A stretch of DNA of 64,000 nucleotides from GWE2-42-39 sp963668595 (lineage in GTDB: Bacteria; Bacteroidota; Bacteroidia; Bacteroidales; Prolixibacteraceae). The notes beneath the pieces are model-generated. The model had not been told where the DNA came from. It ran no database searches and saw nothing but the letters and a program-made list of their open reading frames with translations. Location of the stretch: NCBI GenBank assembly GCA_963668595.1, contig OY764876.1:2728001-2792000 (forward strand), written 5' to 3'. This document shows positions 56,052-64,000 of this stretch, piece after piece. Position 1 is the first letter of the stretch; every line of letters starts with the position of its first letter. The translations under genes and the position numbers were made by a program.

Positions 56052-56444
56052 TCAATGTTCTTGTTTTTTCTCAGCCACCATCAGAATATCGTACACCTCG
56101 ATTGCCGAAAAGGCTACATAAACGAGGAAAAACACCACTATAAACGCAATTGCATCCTGTTTGTTTAAGAGAACATACACCACCGCTGCAATTAGCAATC
56201 CGATAAGTTTAAGCATTGTAATTCCCATAAAGCGAGACGAGAATTTCAACATGCTCATTCCAACTATTTTATACAGATATTTCTGAATTGTAAGACTCAT
56301 CAGAAAAAAAGCCAAAAGCAGATATGGAAAAACAGGCAAATACCATTGCCCGGCAAATGTTTTGAAAGCTATCAGCCCCAACACAAACAAAACAATTGTA
56401 AGTGCCGCACTTTTTTTCAGGAAAGGAAGAAATGCAGGCTTCAT
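56052..56444 (-). CDS. Small membrane protein of the atp operon, AtpI-like position
   Basis: A 130-residue protein from the ATG at 56444, 4 bases after the atpZ stop; the longer frame to 56585 overlaps atpZ and is not preferred. It has four hydrophobic segments (about 13-28, 36-52, 74-94, 98-118) and the usual place of AtpI between atpZ and atpB, but the sequence is too divergent for me to assert the family. It may help assemble the c-ring or carry metal ions, as proposed for AtpI/AtpZ proteins. Confidence 0.7.
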   Translation of the reverse strand: MKPAFLPFLKKSAALTIVLFVLGLIAFKTFAGQWYLPVFPYLLLAFFLMSLTIQKYLYKIVGMSMLKFSSRFMGITMLKLIGLLIAAVVYVLLNKQDAIAFIVVFFLVYVAFSAIEVYDILMVAEKKQEH

Positions 56445-56448
56445 CGAG

Positions 56449-56670
56449 TTATTTAATTTTGAAAATGACATATAGCAACGCAGCAAAAACCGATAATATT
56501 GCAAGAATAACAGTAAAAACATGATTAAGATTGAGCCAATCATCCAGCTTAAAGCCAGCAAATACAAGAATGCCCATGATGCCAAGCATTTCGAATGCCA
56601 GCCCCGAATAACGACCTAAACTATTCAGTTTTCGTTCTGGTTTCTTACTACTATCCGTTTTCTTGTTCAT
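56449..56670 (-). CDS. AtpZ/AtpI family protein
   Basis: A 73-residue protein from the ATG at 56670: basic N-terminus, then RYSGLAFEMLGIMGILVFAG and a second helix FTVILAILSVFAALLYVIF, typical of AtpZ. AtpZ/AtpI proteins are linked to assembly or Mg/Ca supply of the F-type ATPase. The start lies inside the end of the bactofilin gene (20-base overlap), tying the two translationally. Confidence 0.82.
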   Translation of the reverse strand: MNKKTDSSKKPERKLNSLGRYSGLAFEMLGIMGILVFAGFKLDDWLNLNHVFTVILAILSVFAALLYVIFKIK

Positions 56671-57019
56671 CTGTTCTGCCTCCCATTTGGCAAGAACCGG
56701 TAAATACTGCACCAGGCTCAATGGATAATTTTCCAATAAAGATATCGCCCAACACTTTCGAGCTTCCTTTCAGCGATAGCAATTCCGAAACGATAACCTT
56801 TCCGGTTACCTGACCTGAAATTTCGCATGAATTACATCGAATTTCACCTTCTATTGCACCAGAATCGCCAACAACCAGGCGTCCTTTACTTACAATATTT
56901 CCTTTCAGTTCGCCATCGATACGCAAATCACCGTCAGAAATTATGTCTCCGCCGATTTTTGTTCCCTTTGCAATCAGGTTGATCACCTTTGTTTCTATAT
57001 CGCTGTATGTCTTCGCCAT
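56651..57019 (-). CDS. Bactofilin (polymer-forming cytoskeletal protein)
   Basis: A 122-residue protein built of short repeated beta-strands (DLRIDGELKGNIVSKGRLVVG, AIEGEIRCNSCEISGQVTGKVIV) as in the bactofilin beta-helix. Bactofilins form filaments that organise the cell envelope. It overlaps atpZ at its 3' end and may be the first gene of the atp transcript; whether it acts with ATP synthase is unknown. Confidence 0.92.
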   Translation of the reverse strand: MAKTYSDIETKVINLIAKGTKIGGDIISDGDLRIDGELKGNIVSKGRLVVGDSGAIEGEIRCNSCEISGQVTGKVIVSELLSLKGSSKVLGDIFIGKLSIEPGAVFTGSCQMGGRTDEQENG

Positions 57020-57124
57020 AGAGTTAATTGTTTACATTGAACCACCTCCAAAGATAACAAAGCAATTGGCTTAATCCTAAATGAGAGCAGTCATTTTTCT
57101 GTAAAAAATAAATGCATAACCAAC

Positions 57125-57163
57125 AAAAGAGCCTTGCCGCTAAAATACCGACAAGGCTCTTTT
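57125..57163 (-). terminator. Terminator of fabH
   Basis: AAAAGAGCCTTG (57125-57136) pairs perfectly with CAAGGCTCTTTT (57152-57163), giving a 12-base stem with T and A runs on the outer sides, so it can work in both directions. It separates fabH from the bactofilin/atp operon. Confidence 0.85.
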
Positions 57164-57180
57164 TATAACTCGGATCAAAC

Positions 57181-58170
57181 TTAATAAGCCCATTTCAGAT
57201 ACACTGCCCCCCATGTAAAACCAGCGCCAAAGGCAGCCAATATCACATTATCTCCTTTTTTTAGTTGCGATTCGTAATCGTACAAACAAAGAGGAATTGT
57301 TGCTGCGGTTGTGTTGCCATATTTTTCAATATTGATCATCACTTTTTCTTTTTCAATTCCCATGCGACGGGCAACAGCCTCAATAATTCGCATATTTGCC
57401 TGATGCGGAACCAACCACGCCATATCTTCTGATTTTAGCTGATTCTTTTCCATGATTTCCACAGCCACATCGGCCATGCGCGAAACCGCATACTTAAAAA
57501 CCGTTTGGCCATCCTGATGCACAAAATGCTCCATGGCATCAACCGTTGCATAGCTTGCCGGTTTTTTCGAGCCTCCACCCTTCATGTGAAGATAATGGCG
57601 GCCTTTTCCATCGGTGTAATTAATATGGTCGAGCACTCCCAGGTTTTCGGTAGTTGGCTCCAGCAATACTGCTGCGGCACCATCGCCAAAAAGCGGACAG
57701 GTTGTACGATCGGTATAATTGGTGATTGCCGACATCATTTCGGCTCCAACGACTACTACTTTCCGGTAGCGGCCACTCTCAACAAACTGAGAAGCTGTTG
57801 TTAATGCAAAAACAAAGCCCGAGCAGGCGGCATTAATATCGAAACTCCAGGCGTTTTTCAACCGGGCTTTTCGACTAATTACGTTTGCAGTTGCAGGAAA
57901 CGGACGATCGGACGTGATCGTGGCACAAATAAGCAAGTCGATTTCGTCAGGAGCTGTATTGGTTTTTTCGAGCAATTGCAGCACTGCCGCAGTCCCCATA
58001 TCCGAAGTTGCTTTGCCTGGCTCTTTTAATATTCGGCGTTCTTTGATGCCGATTCGCTGCATGATCCACTCATCAGAGGTGTCAACCAAAGTACTTAATT
58101 CGTCATTGGTAAGTCTGTATTCCGGCAAAAAAGCACCGATACCGGTAATCGCAGCATGAATTTTCTCCAT
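57181..58170 (-). CDS. fabH: 3-oxoacyl-ACP synthase III
   Basis: A 329-residue condensing enzyme starting fatty acid synthesis from acetyl-CoA and malonyl-ACP. Catalytic triad: Cys116 in DINAACSGFV, His in WLVPHQANMRI and Asn in KYGNTTAATIP. Standard length. In many bacteria it follows rpmF directly; here a terminator lies between the two genes, so fabH probably has its own promoter in the 238-base gap. Confidence 0.97.
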   Translation of the reverse strand: MEKIHAAITGIGAFLPEYRLTNDELSTLVDTSDEWIMQRIGIKERRILKEPGKATSDMGTAAVLQLLEKTNTAPDEIDLLICATITSDRPFPATANVISRKARLKNAWSFDINAACSGFVFALTTASQFVESGRYRKVVVVGAEMMSAITNYTDRTTCPLFGDGAAAVLLEPTTENLGVLDHINYTDGKGRHYLHMKGGGSKKPASYATVDAMEHFVHQDGQTVFKYAVSRMADVAVEIMEKNQLKSEDMAWLVPHQANMRIIEAVARRMGIEKEKVMINIEKYGNTTAATIPLCLYDYESQLKKGDNVILAAFGAGFTWGAVYLKWAY

Positions 58171-58367
58171 ATTCCGCTTCTGTTTTTTGAATAACTTTTC
58201 ATTTGAAAAGTACCTGAGTACAATTCAATAATTGTTTTAAGTAAAATGGCGCGAAATATAGAATGAAAAATTCGAACAACAAAAAAAATCAGGCATAAAA
58301 AACACACCTAACTCATTTTAAAACAATCAATTATATTGTTCGAAAGTTAAAGTAAAAGGGCAAAAAA

Positions 58368-58394
58368 AGATCAGAAGTTTAACCCTTCTGATCT
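58368..58394 (-). terminator. Terminator of the DUF177-rpmF operon
   Basis: AGATCAGAAG (58368-58377) and CTTCTGATCT (58385-58394) form a 10-base perfect stem with a 7-base loop; on the minus strand seven T follow. It ends transcription 15 bases after rpmF. Confidence 0.9.
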
Positions 58395-58408
58395 ATCAGA
58401 CACCGTAA

Positions 58409-58594
58409 TTAAACGGTAATATCTTTTTCAATAGCTAATTTACCTCTGTAATAGCCACACTCGGGACATACGGTGTGATATTTCACTGTTGCACCACAGT
58501 TTGAGCACGATGCCAAGGTTGCAGGAATCGCTTTGTCGTGGGTTCTTCTCTTGTCCCTTCTAGTTTTCGAAATTTTGTGCTTTGGATGTGCCAT
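58409..58594 (-). CDS. rpmF: Ribosomal protein L32
   Basis: A 61-residue large-subunit protein: MAHPKHKISKTRRDKRRTHD start and two CxxC pairs (Cys30/Cys33 and Cys43/Cys46) that can bind zinc, so this is the zinc-containing C+ form. It starts 11 bases after the DUF177 gene, the usual pairing. Confidence 0.98.
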   Translation of the reverse strand: MAHPKHKISKTRRDKRRTHDKAIPATLASCSNCGATVKYHTVCPECGYYRGKLAIEKDITV

Positions 58595-58605
58595 CTCTCA
58601 ATTCT

Positions 58606-59133
58606 TTATTCGTTATCTAATAATTTTTTCAACTCGTCCCAGCGGGAATCAGTTTTTTCTTCTTCCTCGCTTTCTGAAACATTAAATTCGTGTAATCTGG
58701 CTATCATTTCCTCGTCACAAGTACTTTCTCCGTCCTCATCGTCCGGATGTACTCTCCGAATAGGAAGAGCCAAACTTACAAATTCATACATCAACTGAGC
58801 CACATTTAACTGATACTCAGTCACACTTACCCAGATCACTTCATCACCCTCATCCAGATCATCTTCACCGAACTTAACAACAATTCGGTTTTTTGCTGAA
58901 ACTGGCTGATCGAAATACTCCAGGCAACGATCACACTGAATGTGCACTACTCCATCTATATAAAACCAAAGAATAAGCAATGCACTTTGTTTTTCCAGGA
59001 TAATCTTCACGTCCACCTGACCTTCTTCGATGATGCTATTTTCAAACGCATCGAAGAATTTCTTGTCCAATTCAAAAAGAAACTCATGCTTGCCTTGCGA
59101 AAGCCCCTTAAATGCAATGTTATAACGAGACAT
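58606..59133 (-). CDS. DUF177 protein (YceD-like)
   Basis: About 175 residues from the ATG at 59133 (MSRYNIAFKGLSQGKHEF); an ATG at 59142 is also possible, but the longer frame from 59163 overlaps a -7-like box at 59161-59168. It carries the conserved VHIQCDRCLEYFDQPV (CxxC) and a second CDEE region. YceD proteins are linked to 23S rRNA maturation and are co-transcribed with rpmF, as here. Confidence 0.9.
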   Translation of the reverse strand: MSRYNIAFKGLSQGKHEFLFELDKKFFDAFENSIIEEGQVDVKIILEKQSALLILWFYIDGVVHIQCDRCLEYFDQPVSAKNRIVVKFGEDDLDEGDEVIWVSVTEYQLNVAQLMYEFVSLALPIRRVHPDDEDGESTCDEEMIARLHEFNVSESEEEEKTDSRWDELKKLLDNE

Positions 59134-59160
59134 TTTGCTCATTGCCTGAAAAAAGTTTTG

Positions 59161-59168
59161 CAAAAGTA
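59161..59168 (-). promoter_or_regulatory. Possible -7 box of the DUF177-rpmF operon
   Basis: Minus-strand TACTTTTG matches TAnnTTTG, 19 to 28 bases before the candidate ATGs at 59142 and 59133. No clear -33 TTG is seen, so the promoter is tentative, but its position argues against a start at 59163. Confidence 0.4.
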
Positions 59169-59290
59169 TAAAAAATATAATTACGGGGAAAAAATATTGA
59201 TTTTTTTAAACAGATATTCCTCTATATTTTCACAAAAACAATAGACAACTGTTTTTCAAATAGTTATTCAACCCGGAATGGTTCATAAAA

Positions 59291-60445
59291 TTAATGATTC
59301 AGTATAATTCTGAAAGTAGTGCCTTTTCCCAGCTCCGAATTTCGCACAAAAATTTTCCCCTGATGGTAATTTTCAACAATGCGCTTTGCCAGAGATAGTC
59401 CTAAGCCCCACCCCCGTTTCTTAGTTGTAAATCCGGGGTCAAAAACTGTTTTATGCTGCCCCTTTGGAATTCCTTTCCCGGTATCACTCACATCAATTTG
59501 CAACTGATTGTTTTTCTCATGAACCGAAAGAACGATGCTTCCTTCTCCATCAATTGCATCCACCGCATTTTTACACAAATTCTCGATCACCCAGCTAAAC
59601 AGAGGAGCATTGATCCTCGCCTGACAAATTGCTTCTTCCGGATAATTAATGAAGAATTTTATCTTTCCAGAGGTTCTGTTTTTCAGGTAATCAACCGTTG
59701 ATTGTATTACTTCCAACACATTGGTTGTCTCCAATTCAGGTGCCGATCCAATTTTCGAAAAACGTTCGGCTATTTTACTCAGCCGCTGTGTATCTTTCTC
59801 AAACTCGCTCACCAGCCGCTCGTCAATATCTTTCATTTTAAGCAGTTCAACCCAAGCCATTAACGACGAGATTGGTGTTCCCAACTGGTGTGCCGTTTCT
59901 TTCGACATACCCACCCAGACCTGGTTTTGCTCGGCACGCCGTGAACTACTAAATGCCAGATACGATACCAGCACAAATAAAAAAATTACAATTAGCTGAA
60001 CGACCGGAAAAAGTTTCAAATTTCGAAGAAGAAAAGAATCGCGATAATAAAGGAATTGCGTGTCAGTATCCGAAATGATGATCTCAATCGGTTCCTGATG
60101 ATCTTTCATTTTTACTAACTCTTTTTGCAATAGCTTTTCTCTTCTTTCTTTAGGAAAATCGAGATTCTTCACCTCAACAATACCCCCGGAGTCATCCGTA
60201 ATAATAATTGGAATATTTTCATTACGATTTAAGATATTCAGTAAAAAAGGAATATCCGCCTGATCCTGTTCTCCCATCTGGGCTAGTTTGCGGGTTGCTT
60301 CGGCCCAAAGTTCTACGTTTTTGCGCTCCTCTGCCGACATTTTGCCCACCAGCCAATTGGTATAAATAGTTGAAGCTGCTCCAATAAGCAAAGCTCCCAG
60401 CAGCAATAAAATTTTCCAACGCCGTTTTCGGTAATAGAATTCCAA
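59291..60445 (-). CDS. Two-TM sensor histidine kinase
   Basis: A 384-residue kinase with membrane helices at about 11-27 and 146-166 and a periplasmic sensor domain between. H-box SKETAHQLGTPISSL (His187), N-box WVIENLCKNAVDAI, and ATP-binding motifs DTGKGIPKGQH and RGWGLGLSLAKRIVE. No response regulator is adjacent. The start appears to be a TTG at 60445; there is no in-frame ATG before the upstream stop. It is 70 bases downstream of dxs and may be co-transcribed with it. Confidence 0.9.
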   Translation of the reverse strand: MEFYYRKRRWKILLLLGALLIGAASTIYTNWLVGKMSAEERKNVELWAEATRKLAQMGEQDQADIPFLLNILNRNENIPIIITDDSGGIVEVKNLDFPKERREKLLQKELVKMKDHQEPIEIIISDTDTQFLYYRDSFLLRNLKLFPVVQLIVIFLFVLVSYLAFSSSRRAEQNQVWVGMSKETAHQLGTPISSLMAWVELLKMKDIDERLVSEFEKDTQRLSKIAERFSKIGSAPELETTNVLEVIQSTVDYLKNRTSGKIKFFINYPEEAICQARINAPLFSWVIENLCKNAVDAIDGEGSIVLSVHEKNNQLQIDVSDTGKGIPKGQHKTVFDPGFTTKKRGWGLGLSLAKRIVENYHQGKIFVRNSELGKGTTFRIILNH

Positions 60446-60515
60446 TGTTTCGCTTTTTATCGATTGATTTAATGATTCTCAAACGTAGCAAAGCCCTTCC
60501 TTAGTATTTCTGCAC

Positions 60516-62417
60516 TCAGGATAAAATATCAATAGCAGCATGATAAATGCCATTCATATCGTATCCGCATTCTTGCTGGAGTTCCTCAATGCTTCCGTGC
60601 TCCACAAAACGATCCGGAACACCCAGCATTTTAAGCTGCGCCGAATAGCCGTTTGCGCTCATAAATTCGAGCACAGCAGAACCAAATCCCCCCTGGATAA
60701 CTCCATCTTCAACAGTAATTATTTTATCAAAACGAGTAAAAACTTCCTGCAACATTGCTTCGTCGAGCGGTTTTACAAAACGCAAATCGTAATGAGCCAC
60801 CGAAAAACCTTCGCGAGCCAATTTCTTCACAGCCCGCTGCACCTGCACGCCTGCGGTGCCAATCGTTAAAATTGCTAATTGATTCCCCTCTGCTAATTTA
60901 CGCCCCGTGCCAATTTTAATTTCTTCGAACGACACCTGCCAGTTAACATGACTTCCGCATCCTCGCGGGTAGCGGATCGAAAACGGACCGTGTTCTTTTA
61001 ATTGTGCCGTGTACATTAAATTACGAAGTTCCTGCTCGTCCATCGGAGCCGAAACAATCATGTTCGGAATATTTCTGAAATATGCCAAGTCGAACACACC
61101 ATGATGCGTTGCGCCGTCAGAACCGACCAATCCTCCCCGATCGAGACAAAAAATTACATTCAGATTCTGAATTGCCACATCGTGAATTACCTGATCGTAA
61201 GCACGCTGCATAAATGTTGAATAAATATTACAGAAAGGCATCATCCCCCGAATGGCCAGACCAGCAGAAAATGTAACCGCATGCTGTTCGGCAATCCCTA
61301 CATCGAATACCCGATCAGGCATTTTTTGCATCATGATATTCATGGAGCAACCCGAAGGCATCGCCGGAGTGATTCCCACAATCCGCGGGTTCTGCTCAGC
61401 CAACTCAACCAGCGTTTCGCCAAACACATTCTGAAACTTTGGCGGTTTATTCATTTTGCATTCGCAATCGATAATTTCACCTGTTTCTTTATTGAATTTT
61501 CCGGGAGCATGAAACTTCGTCTGATTTTTCTCCGCCTGCGGAAAACCTTTCCCTTTGGTAGTAATTACATGTAAAAGTTTGGGGCCTGGTATTTCACGCA
61601 AACTGGCCAATACTTTCGACAAGTACACCACATCGTGCCCGTCAACCGGCCCAAAATAACGCAAGCCCATTCCTTCGAACACATTCGACTGTTTGAGCAG
61701 CATGTTTTTGATGGCATTCTCTATTTTCTGAACCATGCTCCGGGCTCGTGGACCCAAACCGTTCAAACGGCCCAGTCCATCCCAGATTTCCCGCTTTAGC
61801 TTATTGTAAGTTTGCGAACGGGAGATATTCAGCAAATAATTATTTAATCCACCCACATTCGGGTCGATAGCCATATTGTTATCATTCAGGATGACCAGCA
61901 AATCTGAATTGTTCACTGCAGCATTATTCAAACCTTCAAATGCCAGCCCACCAGTCATTGAACCATCGCCAATCACTGCAACAATTTTTCGTTCGGTTTC
62001 GCCTTGCAGTTTCGAAGCTACCGCCATTCCGAGGGCAGCCGAAATTGAGGTACTGGAATGTCCGACACCAAAAGTATCGTACTCGCTTTCCGAAGGTTTC
62101 GGAAAACCACTTAGTCCTTTGTATTTCCGATTGGTATGAAAACGATCTTTGCGGCCGGTAAGTATTTTGTGCCCGTAAGCCTGATGCCCCACATCCCAAA
62201 CCAAAAGATCATACGGAGTTTGATAGGCATAATGCAATGCCACCGAAAGCTCCACAACGCCCAAACTCGCTCCAAAATGTCCGGGATTGTTCGACAATTC
62301 GTCAATAATAAATTGTCGCAACTCGCGGCACACTTCCGGTAATTCTTTTATATCAAGTTCGCGTAAATCAGACGGATATTGTATGTTATCGAGTAAACTC
62401 CCCTTTTGTTCTTCCAT
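60516..62417 (-). CDS. dxs: 1-deoxy-D-xylulose-5-phosphate synthase
   Basis: A 633-residue thiamine-diphosphate enzyme that joins pyruvate and glyceraldehyde-3-phosphate, first step of the non-mevalonate isoprenoid route. TPP/Mg site GDGSMTGGLAFEGLNNAA, early HFGASLGVVEL and DVGHQAYGHKILTGR, and the transketolase-like DVGIAEQHAVTFSAGLA and FCLDRGGLVGSDGATHHG. Standard length. A -7-like box lies upstream. Confidence 0.97.
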   Translation of the reverse strand: MEEQKGSLLDNIQYPSDLRELDIKELPEVCRELRQFIIDELSNNPGHFGASLGVVELSVALHYAYQTPYDLLVWDVGHQAYGHKILTGRKDRFHTNRKYKGLSGFPKPSESEYDTFGVGHSSTSISAALGMAVASKLQGETERKIVAVIGDGSMTGGLAFEGLNNAAVNNSDLLVILNDNNMAIDPNVGGLNNYLLNISRSQTYNKLKREIWDGLGRLNGLGPRARSMVQKIENAIKNMLLKQSNVFEGMGLRYFGPVDGHDVVYLSKVLASLREIPGPKLLHVITTKGKGFPQAEKNQTKFHAPGKFNKETGEIIDCECKMNKPPKFQNVFGETLVELAEQNPRIVGITPAMPSGCSMNIMMQKMPDRVFDVGIAEQHAVTFSAGLAIRGMMPFCNIYSTFMQRAYDQVIHDVAIQNLNVIFCLDRGGLVGSDGATHHGVFDLAYFRNIPNMIVSAPMDEQELRNLMYTAQLKEHGPFSIRYPRGCGSHVNWQVSFEEIKIGTGRKLAEGNQLAILTIGTAGVQVQRAVKKLAREGFSVAHYDLRFVKPLDEAMLQEVFTRFDKIITVEDGVIQGGFGSAVLEFMSANGYSAQLKMLGVPDRFVEHGSIEELQQECGYDMNGIYHAAIDILS

Positions 62418-62436
62418 TAACTCAAAAAAATAAATT

Positions 62437-62463
62437 CAAAGATACTATTTATTGCATTTACAA
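62437..62463 (-). promoter_or_regulatory. Possible promoter of dxs
   Basis: Minus-strand TATCTTTG (62437-62444) matches TAnnTTTG; TTG at 62461-62463 would be the -33 element with a short 16-base spacer. The distance to the dxs ATG is about 20 bases. Confidence 0.4.
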
Positions 62464-62637
62464 GGTCTTTGTTTCAAAAAATGCGACAACCGCCGATACT
62501 CCGGCATTTCGGGATAACAAACAAATGGAAAACTCCTTTTGTTATAGCAAATTAAAAATCGGAATCTGCATTTTCGAGATGCTCAATATTTGTTCTCCGT
62601 ATGCAAAACTTTATTTTTACTGAAAAATTATTTAGCC

Positions 62638-63594
62638 ATGAAGAAAACAATCATCTTTTTTTGTTCAGCCATTTTTCTTGCGTCCTGTGTGTCATCGCGC
62701 AAATACAACGAGACCAATGCAAGACTACAAAATTGTGTAAGCGATAAAACTTCGCTCGAAAAGCAGAATCAGGATTTGACAGTAAAACTTACCGAGCAAA
62801 AAGCAAGTTTTGATCAACTTACCGGAAAATTCGACGATTTGCAAAAGAAGCATGATGCCAGTTTAGCCGAGCTCGAAAATACACGCCGGAATAACGATCG
62901 TATTCACGCTGTAAACAAAGAATTGGAAAATCAACTTGAAATCCTGAAAAGCGGCAGTTCAAAAGAAATCAGTAGCCTGATGGAAAAACTGCAGGCAAAC
63001 CAGGAAGACATTCAAAAACGCGAAGATCAGCTACGCCGCGCAGAAGCCGAACTGCAAAATAAAAACCAGCGTTTATCGGAGTTGCAGCAGGCTCTCGACC
63101 AAAAAGATGCAGCAGTTCAACAACTAAAACAAAAAGTAATTGCTGCGCTGACTGGATTCAACAACAACGGACTATCGGTTACCGAACGCAATGGAAAAGT
63201 GTATGTATCGATGGATGAAAAACTGCTTTTCAAAACTGCTCAGTGGGTGGTGGATGAAAAGGGGAAACAGGCGCTCAAGAACCTGTCGGAACTGCTCGCT
63301 ATAAATCCGGAAATCAATATTCTGATTGAAGGACACACCGACAATGTGCCTATGCGCGGCTCTGGCGAAGTGAAAGACAACTGGGATTTGAGCGTAATGC
63401 GCGCCACCGCGGTTACCAAAATTCTGCTCGAAAACAAATCCATTGATCCGAGCCGAATCTCTGCCTCAGGACGCAGTGAATTTGTACCGGTTGCCATTGG
63501 AGAAACCAGCGACGACAGACAAAAAAACCGTCGTACCGAAATTATTCTGACACCCAGACTTGATGAGATTTTCAAATTGCTGGAATCCAATTAA
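62638..63594 (+). CDS. OmpA-family lipoprotein with coiled coil
   Basis: A 318-residue protein from the ATG at 62638, which opens directly on a lipoprotein signal (lipobox LASC); the frame from 62590 would precede it with 16 extra residues. Residues about 30-175 are a charged coiled coil (LEKQNQDLTVKLTEQKASF and later), followed by an OmpA/MotB peptidoglycan-binding domain (about 190-305) with ILIEGHTDNVPM and the DRQKNRRTEIIL end. It tethers the outer membrane to peptidoglycan. Confidence 0.93.
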   Translation: MKKTIIFFCSAIFLASCVSSRKYNETNARLQNCVSDKTSLEKQNQDLTVKLTEQKASFDQLTGKFDDLQKKHDASLAELENTRRNNDRIHAVNKELENQLEILKSGSSKEISSLMEKLQANQEDIQKREDQLRRAEAELQNKNQRLSELQQALDQKDAAVQQLKQKVIAALTGFNNNGLSVTERNGKVYVSMDEKLLFKTAQWVVDEKGKQALKNLSELLAINPEINILIEGHTDNVPMRGSGEVKDNWDLSVMRATAVTKILLENKSIDPSRISASGRSEFVPVAIGETSDDRQKNRRTEIILTPRLDEIFKLLESN

Positions 63595-63614
63595 ACTTGC
63601 AATTACCAGAAACA

Positions 63615-63658
63615 AAAAACGGATGAAAGCAATTTTACACAAGCTTTCATCCGTTTTT
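63615..63658. terminator. Bidirectional terminator
   Basis: A perfect 16-base stem (63615-63630 with 63643-63658, core ACGGATGAAAGC) and 12-base loop, flanked by A and T runs. It serves both the OmpA-family gene (plus) and the convergent PHP gene (minus). Confidence 0.92.
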
Positions 63659-63678
63659 CTATTTATTCTATCAGCATA

Positions 63679-64000
63679 TCAAATGCGTATTTTCCGGCGC
63701 TGGCGATTTTCGAAGGCTACAATTTCGGTATAGCCAATTTCTTTGAGCAAATCAATCGCCGTTTCATAATGGCGTGCTACCTGAGACCGCTGATGCGAAT
63801 CAGAGCCCAAAGTAATTTCAACCTGATGACGGTAACACATTTCAAGCAACATTCGCCCCGGAGTAAATTCGCCACACGGGCGATCGGCTCCTCCGGTATT
63901 TAGCTCAACCACCAGTTTATTTGCAGCAATCAACCGAATCGTTTCTTCAAAAAGCTCTGTCAAGTCGCTTTCAGGGTACACCCTGAACTTTTTAATAATA
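63679..64000 (-). CDS. PHP-domain phosphatase, histidinol-phosphatase-like, C-terminal part
   Basis: The frame is open from the stop at 63679 to the window edge (about 107 residues); what looks like a GTG start at 63981 is inside the gene. The visible end matches the last third of PHP-family histidinol phosphatases: VVELNTGGADRPCGEFTPG, then the metal-binding LGSDSHQRSQVARHYE. It would dephosphorylate histidinol phosphate in histidine synthesis, or a similar small phosphate ester. The N-terminal metal motifs are outside the window. Confidence 0.78.
   Translation of the reverse strand, partial: IIKKFRVYPESDLTELFEETIRLIAANKLVVELNTGGADRPCGEFTPGRMLLEMCYRHQVEITLGSDSHQRSQVARHYETAIDLLKEIGYTEIVAFENRQRRKIRI

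Overview
The window is a stretch of bacterial chromosome from a member of the Bacteroidota, most likely a Marinilabiliales/Prolixibacteraceae-type organism (the rank below phylum is inferred). The phylum call rests on a SusC/SusD pair, DUF1735 and DUF5018 surface lipoproteins, promoters of the TTG-N18/19-TAnnTTTG type, an ATP synthase operon without beta and epsilon genes, and long SPII lipoprotein signals. No phage and no CRISPR array is visible.

Region 1 (1-22.8 kb) is a large catabolic island on the minus strand. An ECF sigma factor and FecR anti-sigma sit upstream of a SusC (with STN signalling domain), SusD, DUF1735/DUF4361 protein, DUF5018 protein, GH10 enzyme and DUF4855 protein: a sigma/anti-sigma-controlled polysaccharide utilisation locus ending at a hairpin (9222-9267). 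Next to it is a LacI-controlled operon: LacI regulator, two-domain esterase, two Tat-exported Gfo/Idh/MocA oxidoreductases, FucP-like sugar transporter, NagA and a lipoprotein cut by the window edge. Two palindromic operator candidates and a promoter lie before lacI. A lipoprotein-type acetolactate decarboxylase precedes the sigma gene.

Region 2 (22.8-38.5 kb) is mostly housekeeping: a Gly-Leu-Gly tRNA cluster with its own promoter and terminator, mutS, a very long TPR protein, a small secreted protein, a membrane LytTR regulator, a DUF3109 protein, gpmI, a lipoprotein plus DUF5723 outer-membrane protein pair (the latter frameshifted), and a murein-peptide recycling pair (dipeptide epimerase, VanX-like dipeptidase).

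Region 3 (38.5-41 kb) is the most unusual part. A REP-associated (IS200-like, Y1/HUH) transposase gene lies between structured, repeated palindromic modules. Each module has four palindromes; arms covary between copies, and every palindrome is preceded by the same short ATC motif. A truncated P-loop NTPase fragment, a small lipoprotein gene and a second, unrelated repeat family follow.

Region 4 (41-50.8 kb) has methylmalonyl-CoA mutase large and small subunits, split by a four-helix-bundle gene flanked by inverted heptad repeats, then a plus-strand six-gene cluster (START-like, DUF2062, two SDR-type proteins, LytS-type kinase, LytTR regulator).

Region 5 (50.8-64 kb) contains the atp operon (Z, a membrane protein, B, E, F, H, A, G) downstream of a bactofilin gene, then fabH, rpmF, a DUF177 protein, a histidine kinase, dxs, an OmpA-family lipoprotein and the 3' end of a PHP-type phosphatase gene.
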